Source: Lacrimispora sphenoides (GTDB lineage: Bacteria > Bacillota > Clostridia > Lachnospirales > Lachnospiraceae). From it: 64,000 nt of DNA. This document shows positions 40,013-48,480 of this stretch, in pieces (position 1 is the stretch's first letter; each line of letters opens with the position of its first letter). Made by a program: the position numbers and the translations under genes. The notes under the pieces were generated by a model. It was not told the origin of the DNA. It searched no databases and saw only the letters and a list, made by a program, of their open reading frames with translations. The stretch lies in the NCBI RefSeq assembly GCF_900105215.1, contig NZ_FOIP01000001.1, positions 1,820,001 to 1,884,000 of the forward strand, given 5' to 3'.

Positions 40013-41323
40013 ATGAAAAGACGTTTTATGGGTATTATGCTAAGTGCGGTCATGGCTGCCGGTCTTCTGGCAGGATGCGCAGGAGGGGCCACCACTGCAA
40101 CCACAGCTGCTGCAGCTGGCGGAGCGGCCACAGATGCACCGAAGGAAACGGCTGCAGGCGGCGGGGAAGGGCTTATTTACTGGTCCATGTGGGAAGCAAC
40201 AGAGCCTCAGGGCCAGGCGATCCAGATGGCAATTGACAAATTCACTGCAGATACAGGAGTGAAGGTTGATGTTCAGTTTAAGGGACGTACGGGAATCCGT
40301 GAAGGTCTGCAGCCGGCTTTGGATGCGGGAACCAACATTGACTTATTTGACGAGGATATTGACCGTGTAAATACCACATGGGGACAGTACTTAATGGATC
40401 TGGAGGATTTAGTAAAGACTTCCGGCTATGAAGCCAACGCCAATGCAGGCTTAATGAGTGCTTGCCGGGAAGTGGGAGATGGAACATTAAAATCCATTCC
40501 TTACCAGCCCAATGTATTTGCATTTTTCTATAATCAGACTATTTTCGATGAGGCAGGAATCAAGGAGGTGCCAAAGACCTGGGAAGAGCTTGACGCAGCA
40601 TGCCAGAAGATCAAGGATGCAGGCTACACTCCCATTACCTGTGATGACGCTTACATAACAGCCATGTTTGGCTATCATATGTCCAGACTTTTAGGCGAAC
40701 CGGGAACAGAGGCTGTTGTAAAGGAAGGCAAGTGGGATGACCCGGCAGTTCTTAAAACAGCTCAGGCTTATGAAGCCTTTGCACAGAAAGGGTATTTTTC
40801 AGAAACGATTGCTTCCAACGTATGGCCTGCCGGACAGAACCAGGAACTTGCACTTGGAACAGCAGCCATGTATTTGAACGGCTCCTGGCTTCCAAATGAA
40901 GTAAAGGATATGGCAGGAGAAGACTTTAAATGGGGCTGCTTCAGCTATCCGACAGTGGAAGGCGGAAAAGATGGTACCAATGCCTCCAACTACGGTGCTC
41001 AGGTTTTGGCGATCAACAAGAATTCCAAAAATGGAGAAAATGCATTTAAGCTGATTGAATACATCACCCAGGGAGAATTTGACAAGAAGATGTCCGAACT
41101 GTCTATGGGTATTCCTGCAGATTCCAGAAATTCAGAGTGGCCGGCACAGCTTGCCAGTGTGAAGCCTGTTATGGAGAGCTTAAGCGTGCGTTATCCCTGG
41201 GCAGCCGGAGCGGAAGCCAATGCTGACTTAACACCGATTATTAAAGAGAACTTTATGAAGCTTTGCGGAGGTTCCATTACAGCGACTGGGTTCGTGGATG
41301 CTCTTAAAGCAGCAGGCAAATAA
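40013..41323 (+). CDS. ABC sugar transporter substrate-binding lipoprotein
   Basis: A 436-residue type-1 solute-binding protein. The lipoprotein signal peptide (KRRFMGIMLSAVMAAG) ends in lipobox LAGC at Cys22. An Ala/Thr-rich linker follows, then the mature domain (IYWSMWEATEPQGQ). It belongs to the carbohydrate uptake-1 class. The two permeases downstream complete the importer except for the ATPase, which is presumably the shared MsmK type. The sugar is not identifiable; the neighbourhood hints at an amino-sugar or galactose-containing saccharide. Confidence 0.93.
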   Translation: MKRRFMGIMLSAVMAAGLLAGCAGGATTATTAAAAGGAATDAPKETAAGGGEGLIYWSMWEATEPQGQAIQMAIDKFTADTGVKVDVQFKGRTGIREGLQPALDAGTNIDLFDEDIDRVNTTWGQYLMDLEDLVKTSGYEANANAGLMSACREVGDGTLKSIPYQPNVFAFFYNQTIFDEAGIKEVPKTWEELDAACQKIKDAGYTPITCDDAYITAMFGYHMSRLLGEPGTEAVVKEGKWDDPAVLKTAQAYEAFAQKGYFSETIASNVWPAGQNQELALGTAAMYLNGSWLPNEVKDMAGEDFKWGCFSYPTVEGGKDGTNASNYGAQVLAINKNSKNGENAFKLIEYITQGEFDKKMSELSMGIPADSRNSEWPAQLASVKPVMESLSVRYPWAAGAEANADLTPIIKENFMKLCGGSITATGFVDALKAAGK

Positions 41324-41404
41324 TCCGGATCAATAGAATTTTATGGTGGCACCGCTTTGGCGGTGTCACCCTGTAATTAAGGAAAGCCGGGGGAGGTATT
41401 TAAC

Positions 41405-42310
41405 GTGAAGAAGAATAAGACAATGATTGCCGTATTTCTAACACCGGCAGTATTAATGTTTGTCCTTGTATTCCTTTATCCCATTTTTAGGACAATTTTA
41501 ATGAGCTTCTTTAAAATTGAAGGAATCACGGATTCAATGACCAAGTGGCAGTTTACCGGATTGGCCAATTACAGTAAGCTTGCGTCGACCAGCTTATTCC
41601 GCATTTCCATGTGGAATCTGTTCCGCATCTGGTTAATAGGCGGACTGGTTGTTATGTCTCTCGCTCTTTTGTTTGCAGTGATCCTCACCAGCGGGATACG
41701 CTTTAAAAGCTTTTTCAGGGCAATGATCTATCTTCCCAACGTAGTCAGTGCGGTCGCCCTTGCGACCATGTGGCTTCAGTATGTATACAGCCCTAAGTTC
41801 GGTCTCCTTAAAAATGTATTTTCCGCCATGGGGCTTAAATACTTATCCAAAGTCCAGTGGCTTGATAATGATCATAAATTCATGGCCCTGCTGGTTGCCT
41901 ACTGTTTTGGCATGGTAGGATATCACATGCTGATATTTGCAAGCGGGATCGAGCGGATCGGAGAGGACTACTATGAGGCAGCCACTCTGGATGGAGCAAA
42001 TAAGGTAAACCAGTTCCGCTATATCACCCTTCCTCTGTTAAAGGGGGTATTTAAAACCAATATCACCATGTGGAGCGTTACATCGGTGGGCTTTTTCGTC
42101 TGGTCCCAGCTGTTTTCAACGGTTACGGCGGATACCCAGACCATTACTCCCATGGTTTATATGTATATGATGATTTTTGGTGCAGGCAACAGCATGACCG
42201 AGCGGAATGCAGGCCTGGGTGCGGCAATCGGTGTCCTTTTAAGCATCTGTGTGGTTGCGGTATTCCTGCTATGCAATAAACTGATAAAAGAGGATGATCT
42301 GGAATTCTAA
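41405..42310 (+). CDS. ABC sugar transporter permease (MalF-like)
   Basis: A 301-residue inner-membrane permease with six predicted helices and the EAA loop (YYEAATLDGANKVNQFRYITLP) that contacts the ATPase. It starts with GTG after GGGGGAGG and pairs with the permease at 42323. Confidence 0.92.
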   Translation: MKKNKTMIAVFLTPAVLMFVLVFLYPIFRTILMSFFKIEGITDSMTKWQFTGLANYSKLASTSLFRISMWNLFRIWLIGGLVVMSLALLFAVILTSGIRFKSFFRAMIYLPNVVSAVALATMWLQYVYSPKFGLLKNVFSAMGLKYLSKVQWLDNDHKFMALLVAYCFGMVGYHMLIFASGIERIGEDYYEAATLDGANKVNQFRYITLPLLKGVFKTNITMWSVTSVGFFVWSQLFSTVTADTQTITPMVYMYMMIFGAGNSMTERNAGLGAAIGVLLSICVVAVFLLCNKLIKEDDLEF

Positions 42311-42322
42311 GGAGGGGGATCT

Positions 42323-43198
42323 ATGGCTAAAAAGAAAGGGTTTATGGAGCCATTTAACTGGAAAAGAGAGCTTAAGCTTTTTCCGGGATATCTGCTCCTT
42401 AGTGTTTGGATATTATTTACCATTGTATTGCTGGGCTGGGTGGTAGCCGCCAGCTTTTCTACGACAAAGGCCATCTTTTCAGGCCATGTTTTGTCCCAGG
42501 GAATTCATTTTGAAAACTATGCAAAGGCCTGGACTAATTCCAATGTGTCCGCTATTTTCTTTAATTCCCTGATGTATTCCGTTATTTCATGTACGCTTCT
42601 TGTTTTGATCTGTGCGCCTGCCGCGTATGTATTGTCCCGCTTTCGCTTTGCAGGGAATAAGATGATCCAGACCAGCCTTGTGTCTGCCATGGGGGTGCCT
42701 GTGGTCATGATCGTTCTTCCCCTGTTCAGCCTGATCGCCGGTATGAACGTGTTAAACAACTACATTGCAAACAAAGCGGTGCTGATATTTCTTTATGTGG
42801 GGATCAATGTTCCTTATACAACAATTTTTCTTCTCACATTTTTTGCCAATATCTCCAGAGCCTACGAGGAAGCGGCGGCTATTGACGGCTGTCCGCCCAT
42901 GAGGGCTTTCTGGCTGATCATGTTTCCCATGGCTCAGTCCGGGATCATAACGGTTACTATTTTTAATTTTATTAATATATGGAATGAGTATTTCATTTCC
43001 CTGATTTTTGCCAACTCCGACAGGGTACGGCCGGTTGCGGTAGGGCTATATTCCATGATCAATTCTATGAAATATACAGGAGACTGGTCTGGAATGTTCG
43101 CATCCGTTATCATCGTATTTCTTCCTACCTTTATTCTTTATATCTTTTTGTCGGAGAAGATCATTGCCGGCATTACCGGAGGCGGAGTCAAAGGTTAA
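42323..43198 (+). CDS. ABC sugar transporter permease (MalG-like)
   Basis: A 291-residue permease with six predicted helices and an EAA loop (YEEAAAIDGCPPMRAFWLIMFP). It is separated from the partner permease by 12 bp with GGAGGGGG as ribosome binding site. No ATP-binding protein follows. Confidence 0.92.
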   Translation: MAKKKGFMEPFNWKRELKLFPGYLLLSVWILFTIVLLGWVVAASFSTTKAIFSGHVLSQGIHFENYAKAWTNSNVSAIFFNSLMYSVISCTLLVLICAPAAYVLSRFRFAGNKMIQTSLVSAMGVPVVMIVLPLFSLIAGMNVLNNYIANKAVLIFLYVGINVPYTTIFLLTFFANISRAYEEAAAIDGCPPMRAFWLIMFPMAQSGIITVTIFNFINIWNEYFISLIFANSDRVRPVAVGLYSMINSMKYTGDWSGMFASVIIVFLPTFILYIFLSEKIIAGITGGGVKG

Positions 43199-43221
43199 TG
43201 GCTTTGCTGGATAAAATGATA

Positions 43222-43309
43222 AAAAACCTCCTGCTTTACGCGGACTGTACAATAATTCGTTTAAATAGAAGAATTATTTTTTGCAGCCAAGGAAAGGCAG
43301 GAGGTTTTT
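43222..43309. terminator. Bidirectional terminator between the ABC importer and the symporter gene
   Basis: AAAAACCTCCTGC pairs with GCAGGAGGTTTTT, with an inner AATAATTC/GAATTATT stem. Its ends supply T-runs on both strands for the two converging genes. Confidence 0.78.
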
Positions 43310-43314
43310 CGTTG

Positions 43315-44700
43315 TTATTTATCTATGACCGGAATCGGCGTTTCGTCCCTTTCATCTAAGTGGCTCAGATAGTACTTTGTATCCTTTGCCACAACGCCCG
43401 ATAAAAGCAGAACAGCCACAAGATTGGGAATCGCCATCAGTGCGTTTAGGATGTCTGAAATCGTCCATACCAAATCCAGAGACAGTACAGGACCGACAAC
43501 TACGATTGATACGAAGATGATTTTATAGGGCAGCATCCCCTTGGTGCCGAATAAGTACTCGCAGCATCGTTCCCCGTAATAAGACCAGCCTAGAATGGTG
43601 GAATAAGCAAAAGTAATGATTCCAACTACCAGAATCACCGGCCCAAGCACAGGAATCTGACTGAAAGCAGCGGTGGTCATCTGTCCGCCGTTTTGTATCA
43701 TATCCATGTTGATGTCCGGGTTTTTCATTATGGTCGAAACAAGGACCAGACCAGTCATAAGGCAGACAACAACCGTATCCCAGAAGGTTCCGGTTGAGGA
43801 AACCAGCGCCTGACGCACCGGATTACGTGTCTGCGCAGCCGAAGCTACTAACGGTGCGGAACCCATACCGGACTCATTGGAAAATAAGCCGCGGGCAATG
43901 CCGTACTGCATGGCAAGCATAATACCCCGGCCAACCAGCCCGCCTGCAACCGCACCGGGTTTAAAGGCCAGGGTCACAATCGCCTTAAGTGCAGGAAGGA
44001 TGAAATCAGCATTGATACTAAGAATGATCAGACAGCCTGCCACATAGAAAGCCGCCATAAATGGTACAAGCTTCTCGCACACCGTTGCGATGGACTTGAT
44101 GCCGCCGATAATAACCACAGCAGTAATAACACCGAAGACAAGGCCGATTGCAATGCGCGGGATCGGCAGCGGTACGTTGTTTTCGATAATCTCAGCGATG
44201 GCATTGATCTGAGTCCCGCTTCCAATGCCAAAGGAAGCAAACAGGGCGAATAGTGCAAAGAGTACGCCAAGCCACTTTAAGCCCAATGCACGCTCCAGTG
44301 CATACATGGCACCTCCCTGCATTCGTCCATCCTTCGTCTGCACACGATATTTAACTGCAATCAGGGATTCAGAATATTTGGTAGCAATGCCGAATACGCC
44401 GGTGAGCCAGCACCAGAGAACAGCACCCGGGCCGCCTAAGAACACCGCCGTGCCAACTCCCACAATATTGCCGGTACCGATGGTAGAAGCAAGGGCAGTA
44501 GTCAGCGCCTGAAACTGGCTGACCTCACCTGGTGAATCAGGGTCTTTTGTTACAGACAGCTTAATGGCTGTAAAGGTTTTTCGCTGGATAAAGCCTGTAC
44601 GCACGGTCAAAAATAAGTGAGTGCCAAACAGCAGTACAATCATGGGTAACCCCCAAATTGCTGAGTCCAGCTTGTTGAAAAATTCATTAATTGCTTGCAT
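43315..44700 (-). CDS. AGCS-family sodium:alanine/glycine symporter
   Basis: A 461-residue Na+-coupled amino acid carrier with about ten membrane helices and the AGCS signature region (GTGNIVGVGTAVFLGGPGAVLW). The glycine riboswitch in its leader points to glycine (and alanine) as substrate. The RNA would switch the gene with glycine level, and the AGGAAGGG site precedes the ATG. Confidence 0.93.
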   Translation of the reverse strand: MQAINEFFNKLDSAIWGLPMIVLLFGTHLFLTVRTGFIQRKTFTAIKLSVTKDPDSPGEVSQFQALTTALASTIGTGNIVGVGTAVFLGGPGAVLWCWLTGVFGIATKYSESLIAVKYRVQTKDGRMQGGAMYALERALGLKWLGVLFALFALFASFGIGSGTQINAIAEIIENNVPLPIPRIAIGLVFGVITAVVIIGGIKSIATVCEKLVPFMAAFYVAGCLIILSINADFILPALKAIVTLAFKPGAVAGGLVGRGIMLAMQYGIARGLFSNESGMGSAPLVASAAQTRNPVRQALVSSTGTFWDTVVVCLMTGLVLVSTIMKNPDINMDMIQNGGQMTTAAFSQIPVLGPVILVVGIITFAYSTILGWSYYGERCCEYLFGTKGMLPYKIIFVSIVVVGPVLSLDLVWTISDILNALMAIPNLVAVLLLSGVVAKDTKYYLSHLDERDETPIPVIDK

Positions 44701-44736
44701 TGGTTTTCTACTTCCCTTCCTTCATGTTTTTTGATA

Positions 44737-44763
44737 AAAAAAGAGCGGGATATACTCCCGCTC
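44737..44763 (-). terminator. Riboswitch-associated intrinsic terminator
   Basis: On the minus strand, GAGCGGGA and TCCCGCTC form the stem, followed by seven U, between the glycine aptamer and the symporter start. It is the likely expression platform. Confidence 0.82.
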
Positions 44764-44811
44764 ACAAAAAAACAGAGATCACGCGATATTCCAAAAAGAA
44801 AGGGAAAAATC

Positions 44812-44893
44812 GCCTCTGTCCTTTTGCCTGAGAGTTTCGCGCCTAAGCGCTTGCCCCTTCGGCCCCTGCATAGCTGCAGATGTCTCCAGAGTG
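44812..44893 (-). promoter_or_regulatory. Glycine riboswitch (single aptamer)
   Basis: The minus strand reads CTCTGGAGAC, then GGGGCCGAAGGGGCAAG, then AAACTCTCAGGCAAAAGGACAGAG, the conserved glycine-aptamer core. CTCTG and CAGAG close P1. Only one full aptamer is visible; upstream sequence may form a partial (ghost) partner stem. Confidence 0.9.
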
Positions 44894-44963
44894 CCATCCG
44901 TCCACGGTCTGCGCTGGGCGCATTCCACAGATTTCATTTGGCGAACATTTTAAGAATAGCGTC

Positions 44964-44992
44964 ATTATACATTATGGATTAAATTTTTGCAA
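44964..44992 (-). promoter_or_regulatory. Promoter of the glycine riboswitch transcript
   Basis: On the minus strand TTGCAA (44992-44987) and TATAAT (44969-44964) are separated by 17 bp. Confidence 0.7.
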
Positions 44993-45028
44993 GAACTTTA
45001 TCCATGGATGCATTGGAATAGAATTCCC

Positions 45029-45057
45029 TTGACAGCCGTTTTTAAATACGATAAAAT
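45029..45057 (+). promoter_or_regulatory. metK promoter
   Basis: TTGACA (45029-45034) and TAAAAT (45052-45057) with a 17-bp spacer, upstream of the SAM-I leader. Confidence 0.75.
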
Positions 45058-45113
45058 ATACATGCACTAGAAACAACTTACAATTGAATAACAAATGAAA
45101 AGTACGTAATATC

Positions 45114-45241
45114 CCTTATTCAGAGTGATGGAGATACAAAGGATCTGTGAAGTCACGGCAACCCCGACCGAAAATGATGGCCTTGGCCAGAAATGAGCGG
45201 CTGGAAGGTGCCAACCTGAGCGAGAAATCGAGCAATAAGAG
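45114..45241 (+). promoter_or_regulatory. SAM-I (S-box) riboswitch
   Basis: CTTATT (45115-45120) and AATAAG (45234-45239) close P1. The core contains CAGAGTGATGGAG, GAAGTCACGGCAACC, and GGAAGGTGCCAACCTGAGC, as in S-box aptamers. It should shut off metK when S-adenosylmethionine is abundant. Confidence 0.93.
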
Positions 45242-45262
45242 GATTTGATACATTGTTGAATC

Positions 45263-45295
45263 AAGTCCGCATTGCTGCGGACTTTTCTTTTTGTT
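45263..45295 (+). terminator. SAM-I expression-platform terminator
   Basis: AAGTCCGC pairs with GCGGACTT around ATTGCT, followed by TTCTTTTT, just before the metK ribosome binding site. Confidence 0.85.
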
Positions 45296-45330
45296 ATTCC
45301 CCCATGTGATATCAAGGAGGAAATGACAAC

Positions 45331-46518
45331 ATGGAAAAATTATTATTTACATCCGAGTCCGTTACAGAAGGACATCCGGATAAAATGTGTGACCAGATCT
45401 CTGATGCGATTTTAGACGAGATGTTAAAGCAGGATCCCATGAGCCGTGTGGCTTGTGAAAGCTGCTGTACCACAGGTCTTGTTATGGTTATGGGAGAAAT
45501 AACGACCCATGCATACGTAGACATACAGAAAGTGGTACGGGAGACCGTAAGGGAAATCGGCTATGACCGTGCAAAATACGGGTTTGACTGCGATACCTGC
45601 GGCGTGATCGTAGCTCTGGACGAGCAGTCTGCTGATATTGCCTTAGGCGTTGACCGGGCCCTGGAAGCAAAGGAACATAAGATGTCTGATGAAGAGATCG
45701 ACGCCATCGGAGCAGGAGACCAGGGGATGATGTTTGGCTTTGCCAGCAATGAAACCGAGGAGTATATGCCATACCCCATCGCCCTTGCTCACAAGCTGGC
45801 CCTTCGGCTTACCAAGGTACGCAAGGATGGAACCCTTACTTACCTCCGTCCTGACGGAAAGACCCAGGTAACCGTAGAATATGATGAGAACGGCAATCCT
45901 CTCCGCTTGGATGCGGTGGTTTTATCCACTCAGCATGATGAGAACGTGAGCCAGGAGCAGATTCACACGGATATTAAAAAGTATGTATTTGATGAAGTTC
46001 TGCCTGCAGAGCTGGTGGATGAGAAGACTAATTTCTTCATTAATCCTACCGGACGCTTTGTAATCGGCGGACCTCACGGAGACAGCGGCCTGACCGGACG
46101 TAAGATTATCGTAGATACCTACGGCGGCTATGCACGTCACGGCGGCGGAGCATTCTCCGGAAAGGACTGCACCAAGGTAGACCGTTCCGCTGCTTATGCG
46201 GCACGTTATGTTGCAAAGAACATCGTAGCAGCAGGGCTGGCTGACAAGTGTGAGATCCAGCTTTCCTATGCCATCGGTGTGGCACATCCTACTTCCGTTA
46301 TGGTAGATACTTTTGGAACCGGAAAATTAAGCAATGAAAAGCTTGTGGAGATCATCAGGGAAAACTTTGACCTGCGTCCCGCAGGAATTATTAAGATGCT
46401 GGATTTACGCCGCCCGATCTACAAACAGACGGCAGCTTACGGACATTTTGGTAGAAATGACTTAGACCTGCCATGGGAGAAGCTTGATAAAGTTTCACTT
46501 TTAAAGAACTATTTATAA
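45331..46518 (+). CDS. metK: S-adenosylmethionine synthetase
   Basis: A 395-residue MetK making SAM from methionine and ATP. The N-terminus ([20 protein letters not shown]), the ATP-binding segment [10 protein letters not shown] and the [16 protein letters not shown] loop are intact. The SAM-I riboswitch in its leader gives end-product control. AAGGAGGAAATG precedes the ATG. Confidence 0.98.
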   Translation: MEKLLFTSESVTEGHPDKMCDQISDAILDEMLKQDPMSRVACESCCTTGLVMVMGEITTHAYVDIQKVVRETVREIGYDRAKYGFDCDTCGVIVALDEQSADIALGVDRALEAKEHKMSDEEIDAIGAGDQGMMFGFASNETEEYMPYPIALAHKLALRLTKVRKDGTLTYLRPDGKTQVTVEYDENGNPLRLDAVVLSTQHDENVSQEQIHTDIKKYVFDEVLPAELVDEKTNFFINPTGRFVIGGPHGDSGLTGRKIIVDTYGGYARHGGGAFSGKDCTKVDRSAAYAARYVAKNIVAAGLADKCEIQLSYAIGVAHPTSVMVDTFGTGKLSNEKLVEIIRENFDLRPAGIIKMLDLRRPIYKQTAAYGHFGRNDLDLPWEKLDKVSLLKNYL

Positions 46519-46533
46519 TCTTCATATATAAGG

Positions 46534-46582
46534 AAGATGCCGCAAAATCAGCTGGTTTACAGCTGACTAGCGGCATCTTTTT
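46534..46582 (+). terminator. Terminator after metK
   Basis: AAGATGCCGC pairs with GCGGCATCTT, followed by T-rich sequence. An inner CAGCTGG/ACAGCTG stem adds stability. Confidence 0.85.
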
Positions 46583-46683
46583 TCAATTGATATATACAGT
46601 AAGACTGATTCTCAGGGCATTGTTTTCGCTGAATGCAGGGAGTCTGAGGAAACAATGGGACAGGGGATTCATGCTTTTTAAGG

Positions 46684-46753
46684 TTTGGCACTAAAACTAG
46701 CGCCAAATCCTTGTTTCTTCCAGTTGAAATCTGAAGTTGACATTGATTATAAT
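46684..46753 (+). promoter_or_regulatory. mtlA promoter with MtlR-type operator
   Basis: An inverted repeat TTTGGC...GCCAAA (46684-46707) lies 16 bp before TTGAAA (46724-46729), which is 18 bp from TATAAT (46748-46753). The same arrangement, with the same 16- and 18-bp gaps, precedes the EIIA gene (51979-52049). It is the probable site of the MtlR-family activator at 49814. Confidence 0.75.
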
Positions 46754-46839
46754 AAGGCTATCGAAAGGAATTGATTGGCCAATCATACCTGACACGGATC
46801 ATGCAGCAAATACTATATAATTAAGTGAGGGTATGTAAT

Positions 46840-48234
46840 ATGAAAGAGAAGGTACAAGTATTTGGCCGCTTTTTAAGCGGTATGGTAATGCCGAACATCG
46901 GTGCATTTATTGCATGGGGACTGATTACGGCATTGTTTATTCCGACCGGCTGGTATCCAAATGAAGCAATTGGTGCCCTGGTCTCCCCTATGGTTTCCAT
47001 GCTGCTGCCGCTGCTTATTGCTTATACAGGCGGTTCAGTAGTCTACGGACAACGTGGCGGCGTCATCGGTGCAATCACAGCCATGGGCGTGATTGTTGGC
47101 TCCAGTATTCCTATGTTTATGGGGGCAATGATCGTGGGACCTGTCAGTGCCTGGGTGATTAAGAAGTTTGACCGAAAGATCGAGAGCAAGATCCCTGCCG
47201 GATTTGAGATGCTGGTAAATAACTTTTCCCTCGGCATCATCGGTGCCATCCTGACGGCGATCGCCTTAAAGGGAGTTGCTCCTTTTGTTGAGGTGATGAA
47301 CCGGGTGATGGAGTCCGGAGTTGGTTTCTTTGTGGATCACAGGCTGCTTCCGCTGGCAAGCGTTTTTATTGAACCTGCCAAGATCTTGTTCCTTAACAAT
47401 GCCATTAATCATGGAATCCTGTCTCCTATGGGAATCCAGCAGGTGGAGGAAATCGGAAAGTCCATATTCTTTCTTCTTGAGGCGAATCCGGGCCCTGGAC
47501 TTGGCGTTCTACTGGCTTACTGTCTTGCAGGAAAAGGATCAGCCAAAAGCTCAGCTCCCGGCGCAATTATCATTCACTTTTTAGGCGGAATCCACGAGAT
47601 CTATTTCCCATACATACTGATGAATCCCCTTTTACTTCTGGCGGTGGTATCAGGCGGAGCCAGTGGAATCTTCGTATTCCAGCTCCTTGGTGTTGGACTG
47701 ACTTCACCCGCATCTCCTGGAAGCATCCTTGCTGTTCTTGCAATGACACCAAGAGGCGGATACTTTGGAGTATTAGCAGGTGTTACGGTGGCAGCTGTGG
47801 TTTCCTTCCTAGTAGCTCTTCCCTTGCTGCGGTTTACCGGAAAAGGCGGGGATTTGGAAGAGTCAACGGAAAAAGTGAAACAAATGAAGCAGGAGTCTAA
47901 AGGAAATCAGACCCCAGAAAAGAAAGTTATGCCAGCCGGATCCATTAAAAAAATTGTGTTTGCCTGTGATGCAGGCATGGGCTCCAGCGCTATGGGCGCT
48001 ACCATATTGAAGAAAAAGCTGGCGGCAGCAGGATTCGGAGATATTGAGGTAGTTCATTCACCCGTATCTTCCATTCCCAAGGATGCTCAGATTGTGGTAA
48101 CTCATAAAGAACTGAAGGAGCGTGCGTCCCGCAGCAATCCTGAGGCGGAACTGATTTTAATCACTAATTTTATGGCGGCACCGGAATATGATGAGTTGGT
48201 GGAAACGTTAAAAAATAAACAAACAGATTTATAA
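46840..48234 (+). CDS. mtlA: PTS mannitol-type EIICB component
   Basis: A 464-residue PTS permease. The EIIC part (about residues 1-340) has membrane helices and the family motif GGIHEIYFPY. A hinge leads to a EIIB domain (about 375-460) with the phosphorylatable Cys in FACDAGMGSSAMG. EIIA is separate (52084). It would import and phosphorylate a hexitol, by family mannitol. I start at ATG 46840 because GTGAGGG serves as its ribosome binding site; the upstream in-frame GTG has none. Confidence 0.92.
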   Translation: MKEKVQVFGRFLSGMVMPNIGAFIAWGLITALFIPTGWYPNEAIGALVSPMVSMLLPLLIAYTGGSVVYGQRGGVIGAITAMGVIVGSSIPMFMGAMIVGPVSAWVIKKFDRKIESKIPAGFEMLVNNFSLGIIGAILTAIALKGVAPFVEVMNRVMESGVGFFVDHRLLPLASVFIEPAKILFLNNAINHGILSPMGIQQVEEIGKSIFFLLEANPGPGLGVLLAYCLAGKGSAKSSAPGAIIIHFLGGIHEIYFPYILMNPLLLLAVVSGGASGIFVFQLLGVGLTSPASPGSILAVLAMTPRGGYFGVLAGVTVAAVVSFLVALPLLRFTGKGGDLEESTEKVKQMKQESKGNQTPEKKVMPAGSIKKIVFACDAGMGSSAMGATILKKKLAAAGFGDIEVVHSPVSSIPKDAQIVVTHKELKERASRSNPEAELILITNFMAAPEYDELVETLKNKQTDL

Positions 48235-48300
48235 GATGAAATAGACAGCCTTCCTGGTATCCGATTGTGAATCATGGTATAATGTACACGAAAGCAATGA

Positions 48301-48426
48301 GCAGTGCGAAATAAGACAGATATAAAATTTCGTTGTGCCTGCACATAAGAAATTTTATATCTGTCTTATTTCATAGGGCGAATGCCCGTGAGCTGGTAAA
48401 ACCTACGGTTTTACCAGCTGCACTGC
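48301..48426. mobile_element. MITE-like nested inverted-repeat element
   Basis: A 126-bp element with 7-bp terminal inverted repeats GCAGTGC/GCACTGC. Inside is a perfect 24-bp inverted repeat (48308-48331 with 48349-48372) whose loop itself pairs (TGTGC/GCACA), then GGGC/GCCC, then a perfect 13-bp repeat AGCTGGTAAAACC/GGTTTTACCAGCT (48391-48419). No coding capacity. A 9-bp direct repeat ATGTACACG lies outside it at 48282 and 48449. It sits in the 246-bp gap before the second EIICB gene. Confidence 0.65.
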
Positions 48427-48480
48427 GGACCTAAGGTACAATAAATTTATGTACACGGATTCAAAAGGGGAATCATATAA

